Assembly (NCBI GenBank): GCA_027494035.1
Contig: JAOSJQ010000001.1
Span: 930,001-994,000 of the forward strand
Direction of reading: 5' to 3'
DNA length: 64,000 nucleotides
From: UTCFX2 sp002050125
GTDB taxonomy: Bacteria > Chloroflexota > Anaerolineae > Anaerolineales > UBA4823
Program-made: the position numbers and the translations under genes
In this document: in pieces, positions 54,493 through 63,467 of the stretch
Layout of the letters: each line of letters opens with the position of its first letter
Position numbering within the stretch: the first letter of the stretch is position 1
The notes under the pieces: generated by a model
Seen by the model: only the letters and a program-made list of their open reading frames with translations
What the model was told of the DNA's origin: nothing
Database searches by the model: none

Positions 54493-54888
54493 TTAGCGCT
54501 GACCAAACGCATGACGCACACCCGGCAGCATGATATAGATCAGTATCAGCGCATTTACAATGAAGCTGATACTGACATCCGACCAACTTGCCGCGCCGAG
54601 CATCATCATGAAATCCAGAATCAAGTTGAAGACCGTGATCACCGCCAGGAACAGCCACGCCTGTGGATCCATGTCCAGCAGCATCCGCGTGAGCCAGAGG
54701 TAGACCCACACCATCAGCCCCCACATGATGGCATTGAACAGGCTGAAAGCCCCAAACGATGCCGGGCCGATGAAGAACGGCAAGATGCGCAGAGCTTGCA
54801 AAGTATGAATCACCGCCATAAACGCCAGAAACGCTGATCCAATCGCCAGGATTGTGACCCCAAAGGGCCGGCTTTTTGTTGCTGTCAT
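54493..54888 (-). CDS. Four-helix membrane protein, unknown function
   Basis: 131 residues with four hydrophobic segments (VTILAIGSAFLAFMAVIHTL, FSLFNAIMWGLMVWVYLWL, WLFLAVITVFNLILDFMMML, FIVNALILIYIML). No firm family. It shares strand and spacing with the HdeD-like gene (33 nt). Confidence 0.65.
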   Translation of the reverse strand: MTATKSRPFGVTILAIGSAFLAFMAVIHTLQALRILPFFIGPASFGAFSLFNAIMWGLMVWVYLWLTRMLLDMDPQAWLFLAVITVFNLILDFMMMLGAASWSDVSISFIVNALILIYIMLPGVRHAFGQR

Positions 54889-54900
54889 ATGATCCTCCTC

Positions 54901-55092
54901 TTACGATGCGAAAATGTTGGAATTATTCTTATAACGCAGGTTGATCTGATAGAACAACCTGCGCGCCTCTTCGTCTTCCGGATTGGTCAAAACCGGAAAC
55001 ACGTATTTTAAAAAACCGGCGACAATTGCCGCGGTCAACTGAAAAATAAAGGTTCGTGTATCTGGACGATGCAAACGATTATTCTTCCGCAT
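54901..55092 (-). CDS. Small hypothetical protein
   Basis: 63 residues, with one weakly hydrophobic segment (FQLTAAIVAGFLKYVFPVL) and a charged C-terminus. AAGGGA precedes ATG 55092 by about 5 nt. It lies 12 nt before the four-helix protein gene and may be co-transcribed. Confidence 0.5.
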   Translation of the reverse strand: MRKNNRLHRPDTRTFIFQLTAAIVAGFLKYVFPVLTNPEDEEARRLFYQINLRYKNNSNIFAS

Positions 55093-55308
55093 TGCATCCC
55101 TTCACAATCAATTGTCTAGCCAATATTATCACATTTCGGAACCAGCGACCGATCTGATTGCAATCATGCAGTTTCGGGATCGTTGCCCGAGCGCGATCCG
55201 CAAATGCAAAGCCGGCGGGATTGACCAGCCGGCAATCTTGACTAACCGCCGCAGACCGCTAAGAACTGCTAACTCTGAATTCTCTTCAACCCCAGGGGCG
55301 GCATTTTT

Positions 55309-56781
55309 CTACGGGTCTCCCCAGGTGATTTCGAGGGTCGGGCGACCGACCGCGTTCCAGTCGCCGACATCCGAGGACACAAAGTATTTGCCCGAATGAT
55401 AAGCGCCATCTGCCGAATACAGAGCCAGGTTGAGTTGAGATATGCCGGCGCGGTAAGCTTTTGCGACGGCATACGTGAGATCCCATTCGCGCGGTACGCC
55501 GGGCCAGCCCGAAAAGCCCGCCAACGCATCCACCCGCGCCTGGCTCACGTTCTCCTCTGCCAGCGGCGCGTTGTTCCAGGTCAGCGCGGCGTCAGTCCAT
55601 TCCGGGCTTACTGTGAACACCTGGATGTTCGAAGCGAACGCCTGCCCGGGTGCGCCAGCCTGCCCAAACTGGTGCAGATACAGCTTCGCCTGGCGGATCA
55701 CTTTCCCCTTAGGCGCCGCGCCAAGCGGAAAACGCAGATAAATCTTGGAAAAACAGGGCCAGTCAGCCACGTCGCCCTGGTTCTGGACGTTGTAATCCGC
55801 CGCGTCGGGGTTGTAGAAACGCTCCGTTTTGTCGCCCCACTCGCGGAAGAAATCCGCGCCTTCGCCGCACACCGCATAACCCCCAACAGAGGCGTCTTGC
55901 ACCACTGCTCCGTTCAAGCCCTGGCGGATGACCACGACCCCGCCCGGGGTGGAAGTTGGAGGGGTATAGGACGGCAAGCCGAAATGGGCAATGCCCCAGG
56001 AGCCGGGCTGGCTGGGCGAGAAATTCTCGGGCCAAAAATGGGCGGGTTCCATGGCGCCGGATGCGCTGTCGCGGTCCATCACCCGCAGCCCGATCCGCCA
56101 AAGCGAAGCCGGCGGCGGCGAGCTGTCCGGGTTGAACCCCAGGCTCGCGAAGGGAATGATAAAAGTCATCGTCCAGCCGCGATCGTCTTGATCGTTATTG
56201 GCTGCATCGCCGCGCCAGCCGCTGATTGTGCTGAAATTCAGACTGGCTGGCTGCCAGGTCCCGCTGTTTCCCCGAAAAGCGCGCTGATAGTTTGCACGCT
56301 GCGCCGCCTCGGAAAAGGGCGTGAACTGCGCCAGGAAATGGTACGACTGCGGACCCGGCTGGCTGCTGGTCGTAGGGGACAGGTCTAGATACAGGCTGGC
56401 TGCATCCCAGTTTGCCAGGTCATCCGCCGCCGGCGTCTGATCGAACCAGAGCCGCCGGTCGAAAACTGCCAGATAAACCCAAAGCGCCTCCTGGTTGTAG
56501 GCGATCCGCACGTCGGTGTAATTCTCGCTCGGCGTCACGCGCCCGAACCAGAAGATTGCCATATCCTTGAAACGACTTGCGGTGATGTCGAAATCGGTGA
56601 AGTAGGGTACGTTGACCTGCCGGTTCGCCTTATAAATCGAAACAAACGGCAGATACACCGTCCCCGGCTGGTTAGGCGCCACAGGCGGCAGCGGATCCGC
56701 CGCGATCAGCGTCAGACTGACGATCAGCGGCAGCAAGCGGGCAAGCCACCCGCGCAAACGCATGCTAACGACGTTTTTCAT
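55309..56781 (-). CDS. Secreted DNRLRE-domain protein with CBM9-like N-terminal domain
   Basis: 490 residues. Signal peptide (1-28), then NQPGTVYLPFVSIYK, a short motif seen after the signal in other secreted proteins here. Residues about 50-260 resemble the CBM9-like DOMON fold (FTDFDITASRFKDMAIFWFG, VRIAYNQEALWVYLAVFDRRLW). Residues about 280-490 look like DNRLRE (LRFPLGAAPKGKVIRQAKLYLHQ, WTDAALTWNNAP, STGSL-like end). TAGAAT at 56788-56793 (minus strand) lies 6 nt before ATG 56781, so the mRNA is predicted to be leaderless. Confidence 0.75.
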   Translation of the reverse strand: MKNVVSMRLRGWLARLLPLIVSLTLIAADPLPPVAPNQPGTVYLPFVSIYKANRQVNVPYFTDFDITASRFKDMAIFWFGRVTPSENYTDVRIAYNQEALWVYLAVFDRRLWFDQTPAADDLANWDAASLYLDLSPTTSSQPGPQSYHFLAQFTPFSEAAQRANYQRAFRGNSGTWQPASLNFSTISGWRGDAANNDQDDRGWTMTFIIPFASLGFNPDSSPPPASLWRIGLRVMDRDSASGAMEPAHFWPENFSPSQPGSWGIAHFGLPSYTPPTSTPGGVVVIRQGLNGAVVQDASVGGYAVCGEGADFFREWGDKTERFYNPDAADYNVQNQGDVADWPCFSKIYLRFPLGAAPKGKVIRQAKLYLHQFGQAGAPGQAFASNIQVFTVSPEWTDAALTWNNAPLAEENVSQARVDALAGFSGWPGVPREWDLTYAVAKAYRAGISQLNLALYSADGAYHSGKYFVSSDVGDWNAVGRPTLEITWGDP

Positions 56782-56940
56782 ATTGAAATTCTATCAAGCC
56801 CGCCCTTCCAAGTAAATAGGACTGTCATCCCAGAATTTCAACTTGGCTTCTGAAAATCCTGCGTGGGCCAGGTTTTTCTCGAAAGCAGCAGTCAGGGGCG
56901 TTCTTAATAATCTTTGGGTGCGATTCCTCAGCAATTGATA

Positions 56941-56946
56941 TATAAT
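56941..56946 (+). promoter_or_regulatory. -10 element
   Basis: TATAAT, 29 nt before ATG 56976. No well-spaced -35 was found. Confidence 0.45.
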
Positions 56947-56975
56947 ATTGGTGCAACCATCGATTCGAGGGTTCG

Positions 56976-57398
56976 ATGCATTTTTTTAGCAGCACAAAGC
57001 TGCACTACCTGATCATTATCCTCCTCGCGGCATCGCTCATCGGCGCCAAGGGAAGCGAGTTGATGACCCTGACGATCCGCAACAAGTCGGGGCAGCAGGT
57101 CGCGCTCAGACTGATCACGTCCGACAATTCGTTATTTTATTACCTCATCGTTCCCGCAAACGAACCCCATACAATTTTAGACAAAACGTTCACGATCCCC
57201 AAAGCCGTCTATAAGATGCGCCTGTATTATTACCTCGAAGCCGATCCTGCAACCGGTCATCAATGTCCATCTAGAGATCCTGTGACCTTGATGGCGGTGA
57301 GGAATATTCGCATCACTGTAACGCCCTGTTTCCCGCCGCCGGTTAACCGTGGCGAGCCCACGCAAGTGAAATACTCGCGCTGGCGCTGCATCAGGTAA
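56976..57398 (+). CDS. Small secreted protein, unknown function
   Basis: 140 residues. Signal peptide at 1-25 (LHYLIIILLAASLIGAKG), then a beta-rich domain (MTLTIRNKSGQQVALRLITSDN, YYLIVPANEPHTI, YKMRLYYYLEADP) and late Cys pairs (HQCPSRDP, TPCFPPPV, RWRCIR) likely in disulfides. No family recognised. GAGGG precedes the start. Confidence 0.6.
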   Translation: MHFFSSTKLHYLIIILLAASLIGAKGSELMTLTIRNKSGQQVALRLITSDNSLFYYLIVPANEPHTILDKTFTIPKAVYKMRLYYYLEADPATGHQCPSRDPVTLMAVRNIRITVTPCFPPPVNRGEPTQVKYSRWRCIR

Positions 57399-57589
57399 TA
57401 TTCATATTACGGCGCGCATTTCCCAATCTCGATTGACTGAAATTGTCTCATCTTTGGTGGACGCTTAAGATATTTGCCACGATCCGCCATATATAGGGGT
57501 TTTTTGTTTTATACAGCCCATATATCTGGCGCATCCCGGCTGACCGTTCGAAATTTCTAGAAAAAAGATAAGAGCATTCAAACTGGCTA

Positions 57590-57598
57590 TGTTATAAT
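57590..57598 (+). promoter_or_regulatory. Extended -10 (TGTTATAAT)
   Basis: TG at 57590-57591 and TATAAT at 57593-57598; it would start transcription near 57605, 10 nt before the structured segment. Confidence 0.5.
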
Positions 57599-57614
57599 CC
57601 TATTCCTTTAACAA

Positions 57615-57692
57615 ATGGGCAGGGGTTTCCAAGACCCACAAATAAGGGCCGCGTATCTCCCCACATCGGATCTCCGGACCTGTCCTGCCCAT
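57615..57692 (+). ncRNA. Possible structured RNA, type unknown
   Basis: ATGGGCAGG (57615-57623) pairs perfectly with CCTGCCCAT (57684-57692), closing a 78-nt segment. Inside, GGT/ACC around 57624-57636 forms a small hairpin, and ATCTCC occurs twice. It starts just after a good -10 and lies in a roughly 620-nt stretch (57399-58019) without a convincing gene. I compared it by eye with SAM, TPP, FMN, purine, GEMM, fluoride and cobalamin riboswitches and saw no match. Confidence 0.35.
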
Positions 57693-57772
57693 CGAGAAAA
57701 AACCACTAGAGGTTGGAATGTGGCGGAATCTAGAATTCACCTCTTATCGTTTTTTGGCATATCTACAATAAT

Positions 57773-57976
57773 TTGGTTGGCTCCGGTCTTCAAATCATGT
57801 TTATGAGCAATAAAGGTGGTTCGCCTGTTAAACAAAAGATTCGAGAGTATCAGCAAGGCGCTTCGAAAAAGCAAGTCAAAAAAATAAATGCATACCAAAA
57901 AAACGAACCGAAAGCAGGCAGCGGGGGGCTGCTGCCCGGTTCCGAAATAATCATTCACATTTCTGAATCAAGCTGA
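57773..57976 (+). CDS. Doubtful small ORF
   Basis: Up to 67 residues; a better start would be ATG 57797 or 57803. Lys-rich (VKQKIREYQQGASKKQVKKI), no ribosome site, no known family. It lies between the structured segment and the acyltransferase gene and could be a small basic protein or chance. Confidence 0.25.
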   Translation: MVGSGLQIMFMSNKGGSPVKQKIREYQQGASKKQVKKINAYQKNEPKAGSGGLLPGSEIIIHISESS

Positions 57977-58019
57977 TGTCAGAAGGGCGGAGCACGCCTG
58001 CTAATAAGGAGCTTTCAAG

Positions 58020-59077
58020 ATGAATCGGGTATTCCCGGCGCTGCGCGGAATAGCCATCCTGCTGGTTGTCCTGAACCACACCATCCACATGGGAACGGTC
58101 TATCCCAAATCGCTCGGGCTGGCTGCTACGCTGGCTGCGGCGCCCTGGGAGCGGTGGATCCTGTATTCCCTTTCGGGTCTGGAAGCTCGTTTGCGGTGCC
58201 GATCTTTCTCTATCTTTCGGGCAGCTTTTTTTCTTACGCTGCCCGCCAGGACGATCTGAGAGCCAACTATAGAATCGTGTGGGTCAATCTCAAGAATATC
58301 GTCATCCCCTATGTCCTCTGGTCATCGATTTTTTACCTGGAAATCTTCCTGGTTCACCATCAGACCTGCACGCCGTTAGAGTGCATCAAACAACTCATTG
58401 TGGGATATCCATTCAACTTCATCCCTCTCCTGATCTTTTATTATTTAATCTCCCCCTTCTTGGTGTTTGCCACCCGCAGATGGGGTTGGATTCCGGCGCT
58501 GGTCATCGGGGTTCTGCAGCTTCTGCTGATCAACATTCTCTACCCGGGAACGCTGGGGTTCGCTTTTCCAGGCTGGTTCAGCCATCTCACGCCGCCCGTC
58601 CTCGCCAGCACGCTGGCAGATTGGGCAGTCTACTTTCCGCTGGGGCTGCTCTACGCCCAACATGCCGCTGATTATTTGCCGGCTGTCCGGCGCTATCGCT
58701 GGGTGTTGGCAACCCTGGTTGTGATCACGTTTTTTCTGGCGCTGTTGGATTCCCTGGAACTGGTTCACCTGCCGCTGGCGAATTACCTGTTTCCCTTTTT
58801 CTTTATCTTGCTGGCGCCAATTTTCGATCGCCGGCGCATCCCCGCGGTAAAAACGGTTGAGAACATCGGCAAAAGGGCGTACGGAATCTACTTCATGAAC
58901 CTGATCGTCTTAGACCTGCTGGTGGTGACGTTGGTGGCTTTCATTCCAGGGGTCTTTCAGTATTATTTGCTGATCCTGGTTCCCCTGTTCTGCCTCGCCC
59001 TGCTGATCCCGCTCGGCATTATGAAGCTCGTGGAACGCATCCAGCATCCCCCGATTTACCGGTATGTGTTTGGTTGA
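58020..59077 (+). CDS. Acyltransferase family 3 membrane protein (frameshifted)
   Basis: Two frames (58020-58259 and 58154-59077) join when one base is added between 58166 and 58182, for example giving LSGLGSSFAVPIFLYLSG. The restored protein, about 352 residues, has the family's opening PALRGIAILLVVLNHT (Arg and His conserved) and ten or so membrane helices. Family members add acyl groups to surface sugars (OafA, NodX). AAGGAG is 8 nt before ATG 58020. Confidence 0.82.
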
Positions 59078-59180
59078 CGCGGTGGATTGGCGGTAAACAA
59101 TTCGGCGCACCGCGCGGTTGCGATAGCGCATTGCGCGATGCGCCGTAGATAATCGGCGCCAGGGCTCAGGTTATCCCAGG

Positions 59181-62027
59181 TTAAGGGGCTTCGATCGCAT
59201 AAACCAAGTTCTGGATATGAAACAGGTCGCCGCGTTCAAACGCCGGGGCGTCGATGTACTTGGTCAGCTCCGAACTGGACGCGCCGAAGATCAGCGCTTT
59301 TGCCTGGAACAATGCCGGATAGTTATAGAGCGGCGACATCACGCCTTCGTTCATCATCGACTCGAACCGGGTGACGAACCAGTATGGGGCAACATATTCG
59401 TACTCATTGACCGCCTCCTGCACTTTCGCGAGCGCGTTTTGGCGCAGATAATCCCCGAGTTCAGGCACCAGCATCATAAAGTTGCGCGCAACGTTCAATG
59501 AGCGCCGGTGGTAACCGTTTTCGATCCAATACGTGTCCTTACTGAAGATACGAACGCGCAGCGCATACGCCCGATTGAGCTCGTTAGTCACTGTTGTGCG
59601 CAACTGCGCATCGGTTGTGGTCATCCCAGCCAGCTCTTGCAGCCTCAAGAAACCGACATAGCCGGCGATATAGGCGTTCAGTTCAAACGGTCGCTGCTTG
59701 AAGTAATCCTCCGTGGCAAAAGAGGGGATCGGCGCCTGGAGCTTACTTTTCGCCAGGCGATAGGCGGTTCCAGCCTGTTCAGGAAAGACCTGCACATATT
59801 TCCACATGGCGTAGAAATTGTGCTGAGGATAGTCCCATGCAAACCCGAGAGAGCGCTCCCTTTTGGGTTTGGCGCTCAACGCCGGCTGCAAATCCGGCGG
59901 CAACGGCATGGCTTCACGGGCGGCGCCGTCTGCCCAGCCGATCGTTGAGTACATCACGGGGTTGAAATAATCCTGGTATTCCCGCTGCAGATAAGCGCGC
60001 ACCTGCTGCTGAACCCCCGAAGAGAGATGGAGATAGGCAATCGAGAGCGTGTAAAGGGTATCGCCCGGATTGTCGAAATAATCCGCCAGCTCCGCATACA
60101 TTGAGAATTGACCGTTGTTGTAATACCCAGGGCGTAAATGCCCCGCCTGGATGATCTTTACCACTTCGCTTTCCAGGCGCTGCTTCAAATCCGTTTTGCT
60201 CAGCGGGACAGAGGTGCTGGGCGCAGAGTTTGCCTGCAATAAAGGCAATATGCCCCGCGCGGCGCCTTTCCCAAAAGCGAACACCGTATTGCTGCGATGA
60301 ACGTATAACTTTCCAGCATAAGGGATGATTGGGTTTTGGTCTCCGTGGTTGTGGTAAATGCCGTTGATGCTGTTCGAGTTGCCTTTGTACCATCCATTCA
60401 ATCTGGGCCAGCCCGGCAGGATCGTCCACATCGGGTCGTATCCCGGCGCAATCGTGCTGAGGTTGTAAGACCACAACTCGCCGCGGGTTACCTGGCGGAA
60501 GATATCATAAAAATCTCCCACGCGGTCACAACACAGATTGCGGTAAATAAGGCTTCCGCCCACCGAAACAGCCTGCGGTTCGACGATAGCGCCTTGCGCG
60601 CCGACCGGCGCCAGATATTTGGTGCCCAGCCTCCAAGCCATCACCTGCCCTTGCGGGTCGGGAGACTTCTCCAACAGACTGTTGAAATAGAGCATGCTGT
60701 CGGGTCCCACGACCGGCGGGTAGCGGTTGCCCGATTTCGTGCCCCAATGAACAATGGGGGCGTACTCCGTAAATCCGTCCCCGTCCGAATCGAAGGTGTA
60801 TTCGCTCCCATTTGAAGTGTTCAACACGATCACGGTCCGGCGCCAGGGTTTGTGTTTGAAAGGGTCGGGGGTTGGGTTATTTTCCAGGTACTCGGCTACC
60901 CGCGCGGCATCGAGCACCCGCCGACCGTTCGACCAATCCTGAGCCGGACCGTAAGGTCCCAGCAGCGCGCCGTCTGGATCTCGGGGAAACATATCGTTCA
61001 TCTGAACGCGGTTATAGGTGTCGATTGGCGATCCATCCGGATATTTGAGCGTGCGGGTGCCAGGGTCGAGATCGTTTCGGTAAGGAGGGGCAGCCGAAAA
61101 AATCACCTGGTCGCCATAAATGACCGGCCAGTAGGAATGATAGCCATCCCCCGGCAACTTTTGAGATTCCCAGACCAGACCGCCGTCCGAAGCTCGGAGC
61201 GCGTACGCGTAATTGTCATTCGAGGCGAAATAAACCACGCCATTCTTATACGCAGCCGATAAATGGATCGGTCCCGCCGTTTGGAATTTCCAAAGCAACT
61301 GACCCTGATTGCGCGTTCCGTGCGCGCCGATGGCATACATATACCCGTCGCGATTCCCGACGAACACCCTGCCATCGACCACCAATGGATTGGTGTCGTA
61401 GCCGGCTTTTGCGCCCGAGAATTCCCACAAGTGGGCGCCCGTGATCGCATTCAGCGCATGCAGTTTTCGATCATAGCCCGCGACATAAAGCGTATTCCCA
61501 ATCACCGTGGGCGAATTTCCCAGGGGCATGTTCGTATCGTAGCGCCAGACAACCGAGCCATCGACCGAGTGCAGAGCATACAAGCCCTTCGAAGTCGCGA
61601 CATAGATCAGCCCGTTGGCGGCAATGAGTTGTACGTTCTGCGGGATATAAGCCTCAATCGGTCGGTACCACAGCAGCGTTCGGGCGTCGGAAACCTGTTC
61701 AGGTGTCCAGGAGGTCCGTTCGGGGTTGGCGGCAACCATAAACCATTCATCGCCGTAGTAACCCGGCGGCGGGGGAAGCGGCGGCGGGATGCTGATACTG
61801 CGCGTAATAACCGGAAAAAAAACCGTGTTGGTAGCTTCTATTTTTAGAGGGGGTTGTTCAGGCGTCTGCCCTGGAGCGGCTGGTTGATCCGAAGCTTGGG
61901 GCGAGACGAAATTCTGGATGATCGCTTCGGTAGGTGATGATGTTTGCCCCCAGGTCGGCGTCACAACCGGCGACACGCACATCGTGACCGCCAGGGTGAT
62001 TGAAAACCCAACGGCAAGCAGTTTCAT
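59181..62027 (-). CDS. Large secreted protein with PQQ-type beta-propeller
   Basis: 948 residues. Signal peptide (1-27), a Thr/Pro-rich stretch, then VFFPVITRS, the same short motif as in two neighbours. Residues about 130-500 form a propeller of PQQ/quinoprotein-like blades (GLYALHSVDGSVVWRYDTN, KLHALNAITGAHLWEFSGA, YAYALRASDGGLVWES). The C-terminal 350 residues are helical with no known domain. No PQQ-binding active site typical of dehydrogenases is seen, so it is probably a binding or scaffold protein. AAAGGA precedes ATG 62027. Confidence 0.78.
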   Translation of the reverse strand: MKLLAVGFSITLAVTMCVSPVVTPTWGQTSSPTEAIIQNFVSPQASDQPAAPGQTPEQPPLKIEATNTVFFPVITRSISIPPPLPPPPGYYGDEWFMVAANPERTSWTPEQVSDARTLLWYRPIEAYIPQNVQLIAANGLIYVATSKGLYALHSVDGSVVWRYDTNMPLGNSPTVIGNTLYVAGYDRKLHALNAITGAHLWEFSGAKAGYDTNPLVVDGRVFVGNRDGYMYAIGAHGTRNQGQLLWKFQTAGPIHLSAAYKNGVVYFASNDNYAYALRASDGGLVWESQKLPGDGYHSYWPVIYGDQVIFSAAPPYRNDLDPGTRTLKYPDGSPIDTYNRVQMNDMFPRDPDGALLGPYGPAQDWSNGRRVLDAARVAEYLENNPTPDPFKHKPWRRTVIVLNTSNGSEYTFDSDGDGFTEYAPIVHWGTKSGNRYPPVVGPDSMLYFNSLLEKSPDPQGQVMAWRLGTKYLAPVGAQGAIVEPQAVSVGGSLIYRNLCCDRVGDFYDIFRQVTRGELWSYNLSTIAPGYDPMWTILPGWPRLNGWYKGNSNSINGIYHNHGDQNPIIPYAGKLYVHRSNTVFAFGKGAARGILPLLQANSAPSTSVPLSKTDLKQRLESEVVKIIQAGHLRPGYYNNGQFSMYAELADYFDNPGDTLYTLSIAYLHLSSGVQQQVRAYLQREYQDYFNPVMYSTIGWADGAAREAMPLPPDLQPALSAKPKRERSLGFAWDYPQHNFYAMWKYVQVFPEQAGTAYRLAKSKLQAPIPSFATEDYFKQRPFELNAYIAGYVGFLRLQELAGMTTTDAQLRTTVTNELNRAYALRVRIFSKDTYWIENGYHRRSLNVARNFMMLVPELGDYLRQNALAKVQEAVNEYEYVAPYWFVTRFESMMNEGVMSPLYNYPALFQAKALIFGASSSELTKYIDAPAFERGDLFHIQNLVYAIEAP

Positions 62028-62172
62028 TTGTGAAAGTTCCTTTCTTGCCTATCTAACGTAGATGGCGTTTTTGAAGGCGCAGAAGTTTTCCAGCAAGACC
62101 AGTCGAGGTCGCTATTGCTGCAAGCCCGCTTTGTAAAAAGAGCCGAACCCGCCGGTGGAGGCAGGTATGCGA

Positions 62173-63269
62173 TCAGGGGCTGACTCCATCCCAGCCGGCA
62201 ATTTGAGCCATCAGAACCCAGAAAGCCTTCGCCAGGCGGATCTTCCCGCCCGATACGCTGCCCAAATGACCGCCATCCACTTCAGTTGTGTAATCCTGAC
62301 AGACCGCAGGATACGGCTGCCCATCGTTTGGATAATTCTCACAACTGCCTGAAACGGTGCAGTATTGAACGCCGTCTCGATTGTCAAAGCAGGGTTCGCC
62401 TCGATCTGTGTAAGATTCAATCGCGGCGACATCGAATAGAAAATAGCCATGATCGATCGCATACTCGCGCATCATGCTGTTGAATTGGGTCGCCGATTGA
62501 TTGCCGATGCTGCGCGCCAGGCTGGTCGTCCAGAGGAAGAAAATCTTATCGGGGTGGCTTCGAAAATACGCCTCGAGATCATAGATATCCGGTTTAGTCG
62601 GGTTGTTGGCAAAGAAGCCAGTCGTGCGGTTCGCGATATCGGTGGGTTCGAGAACGTTTAGATAGCTGAATTGATAGCTCAGAACGTCCTTGGAGTTGAT
62701 ATATTGCGGCGCAAGCACATTGATGAAATGAGCCGTGAGTTCGGTCCACGTCCCTTGCTGATAAACAAAGGTCCAGTTATTGCGATTGTAGCGGGTTGGG
62801 CTTGGCTCGAACCGAATCCGCTCTGGCACTGATCCGGTGGCATAATCAGTCTGGGTAAATGTCTTCCAATGCCAGTTTGAATCGTAATAATCAGCTCGGC
62901 AAGGCGGGGCGGAGGCAGCCCAGCTCGTCGCTGTCAGACAGTCAAGACTTTCGTTGATGTTTTCCCCTACAGAGCGGTCGGAGAAAACCATGCGTAAATT
63001 GCGCGCGGCGGTCAAATACCGCTCGGGAATCCTCTCGAACAAGGCGACCGAGTCGTGGTTGATGATGCGGGGATGTGAGGGCGGCGGGGGCGGGGGGTCG
63101 AGTTGAGCTTGAGAATAAACGGGAGAAAAACCCTTTGCGTATCCGTCTCGCTTTGAGGGGCGGGCGCAGAACCTGGATCCTCCTGGCTGAAAGCGGTCTG
63201 CACCCCTGAAAGAACGAGAGCCAGCGCCGTGACACAAATTACCAGCAGAGATGTTACTCTAATTTTCAT
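62173..63269 (-). CDS. Secreted SGNH-hydrolase-like protein (frameshifted)
   Basis: The signal-peptide frame (from ATG 63269, ending in VFLPFILKLNSTP) and the main frame (62173-63237) join when one base is added to the G6 run at 63092-63097, giving about 365 residues. After a Pro-rich hinge comes RMVFSDRSVGENINESLDC, which resembles SGNH block I, and near the end DGGHLGSVSGGKIRLAKAF resembles block V with its Asp-x-x-His. The Ser of GDS is not in the usual place, so activity is uncertain. It carries the post-signal VFLPF motif. Confidence 0.65.
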
Positions 63270-63467
63270 TTGACTTTTTCTCTTTTCAACGAATAAGGAT
63301 CTTCCATCCAGGAAAAATGGATTATAGTTCAATAGTGCAGCGAAATTCCCGGACAGAAGCCATTAAAACATAACAATTATTTGCGAAAACCAAATAATTA
63401 GCAACATTACTTATATCCTATCTTTTCCTCTTTTTCACAATCAACAAAAACCCGGTTCTCACAACCT

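Noticed and set aside
57590..57630. Purine riboswitch start (TATAATCC...)
   Set aside because: The T-loop kissing motifs and the ATATGG core are missing; the TATAAT is better read as a -10.
59078..59180. GC-rich hairpin sequence between the acyltransferase and the propeller gene
   Set aside because: It could be a convergent terminator, but the stem is broken and no T run follows, so it is not listed.
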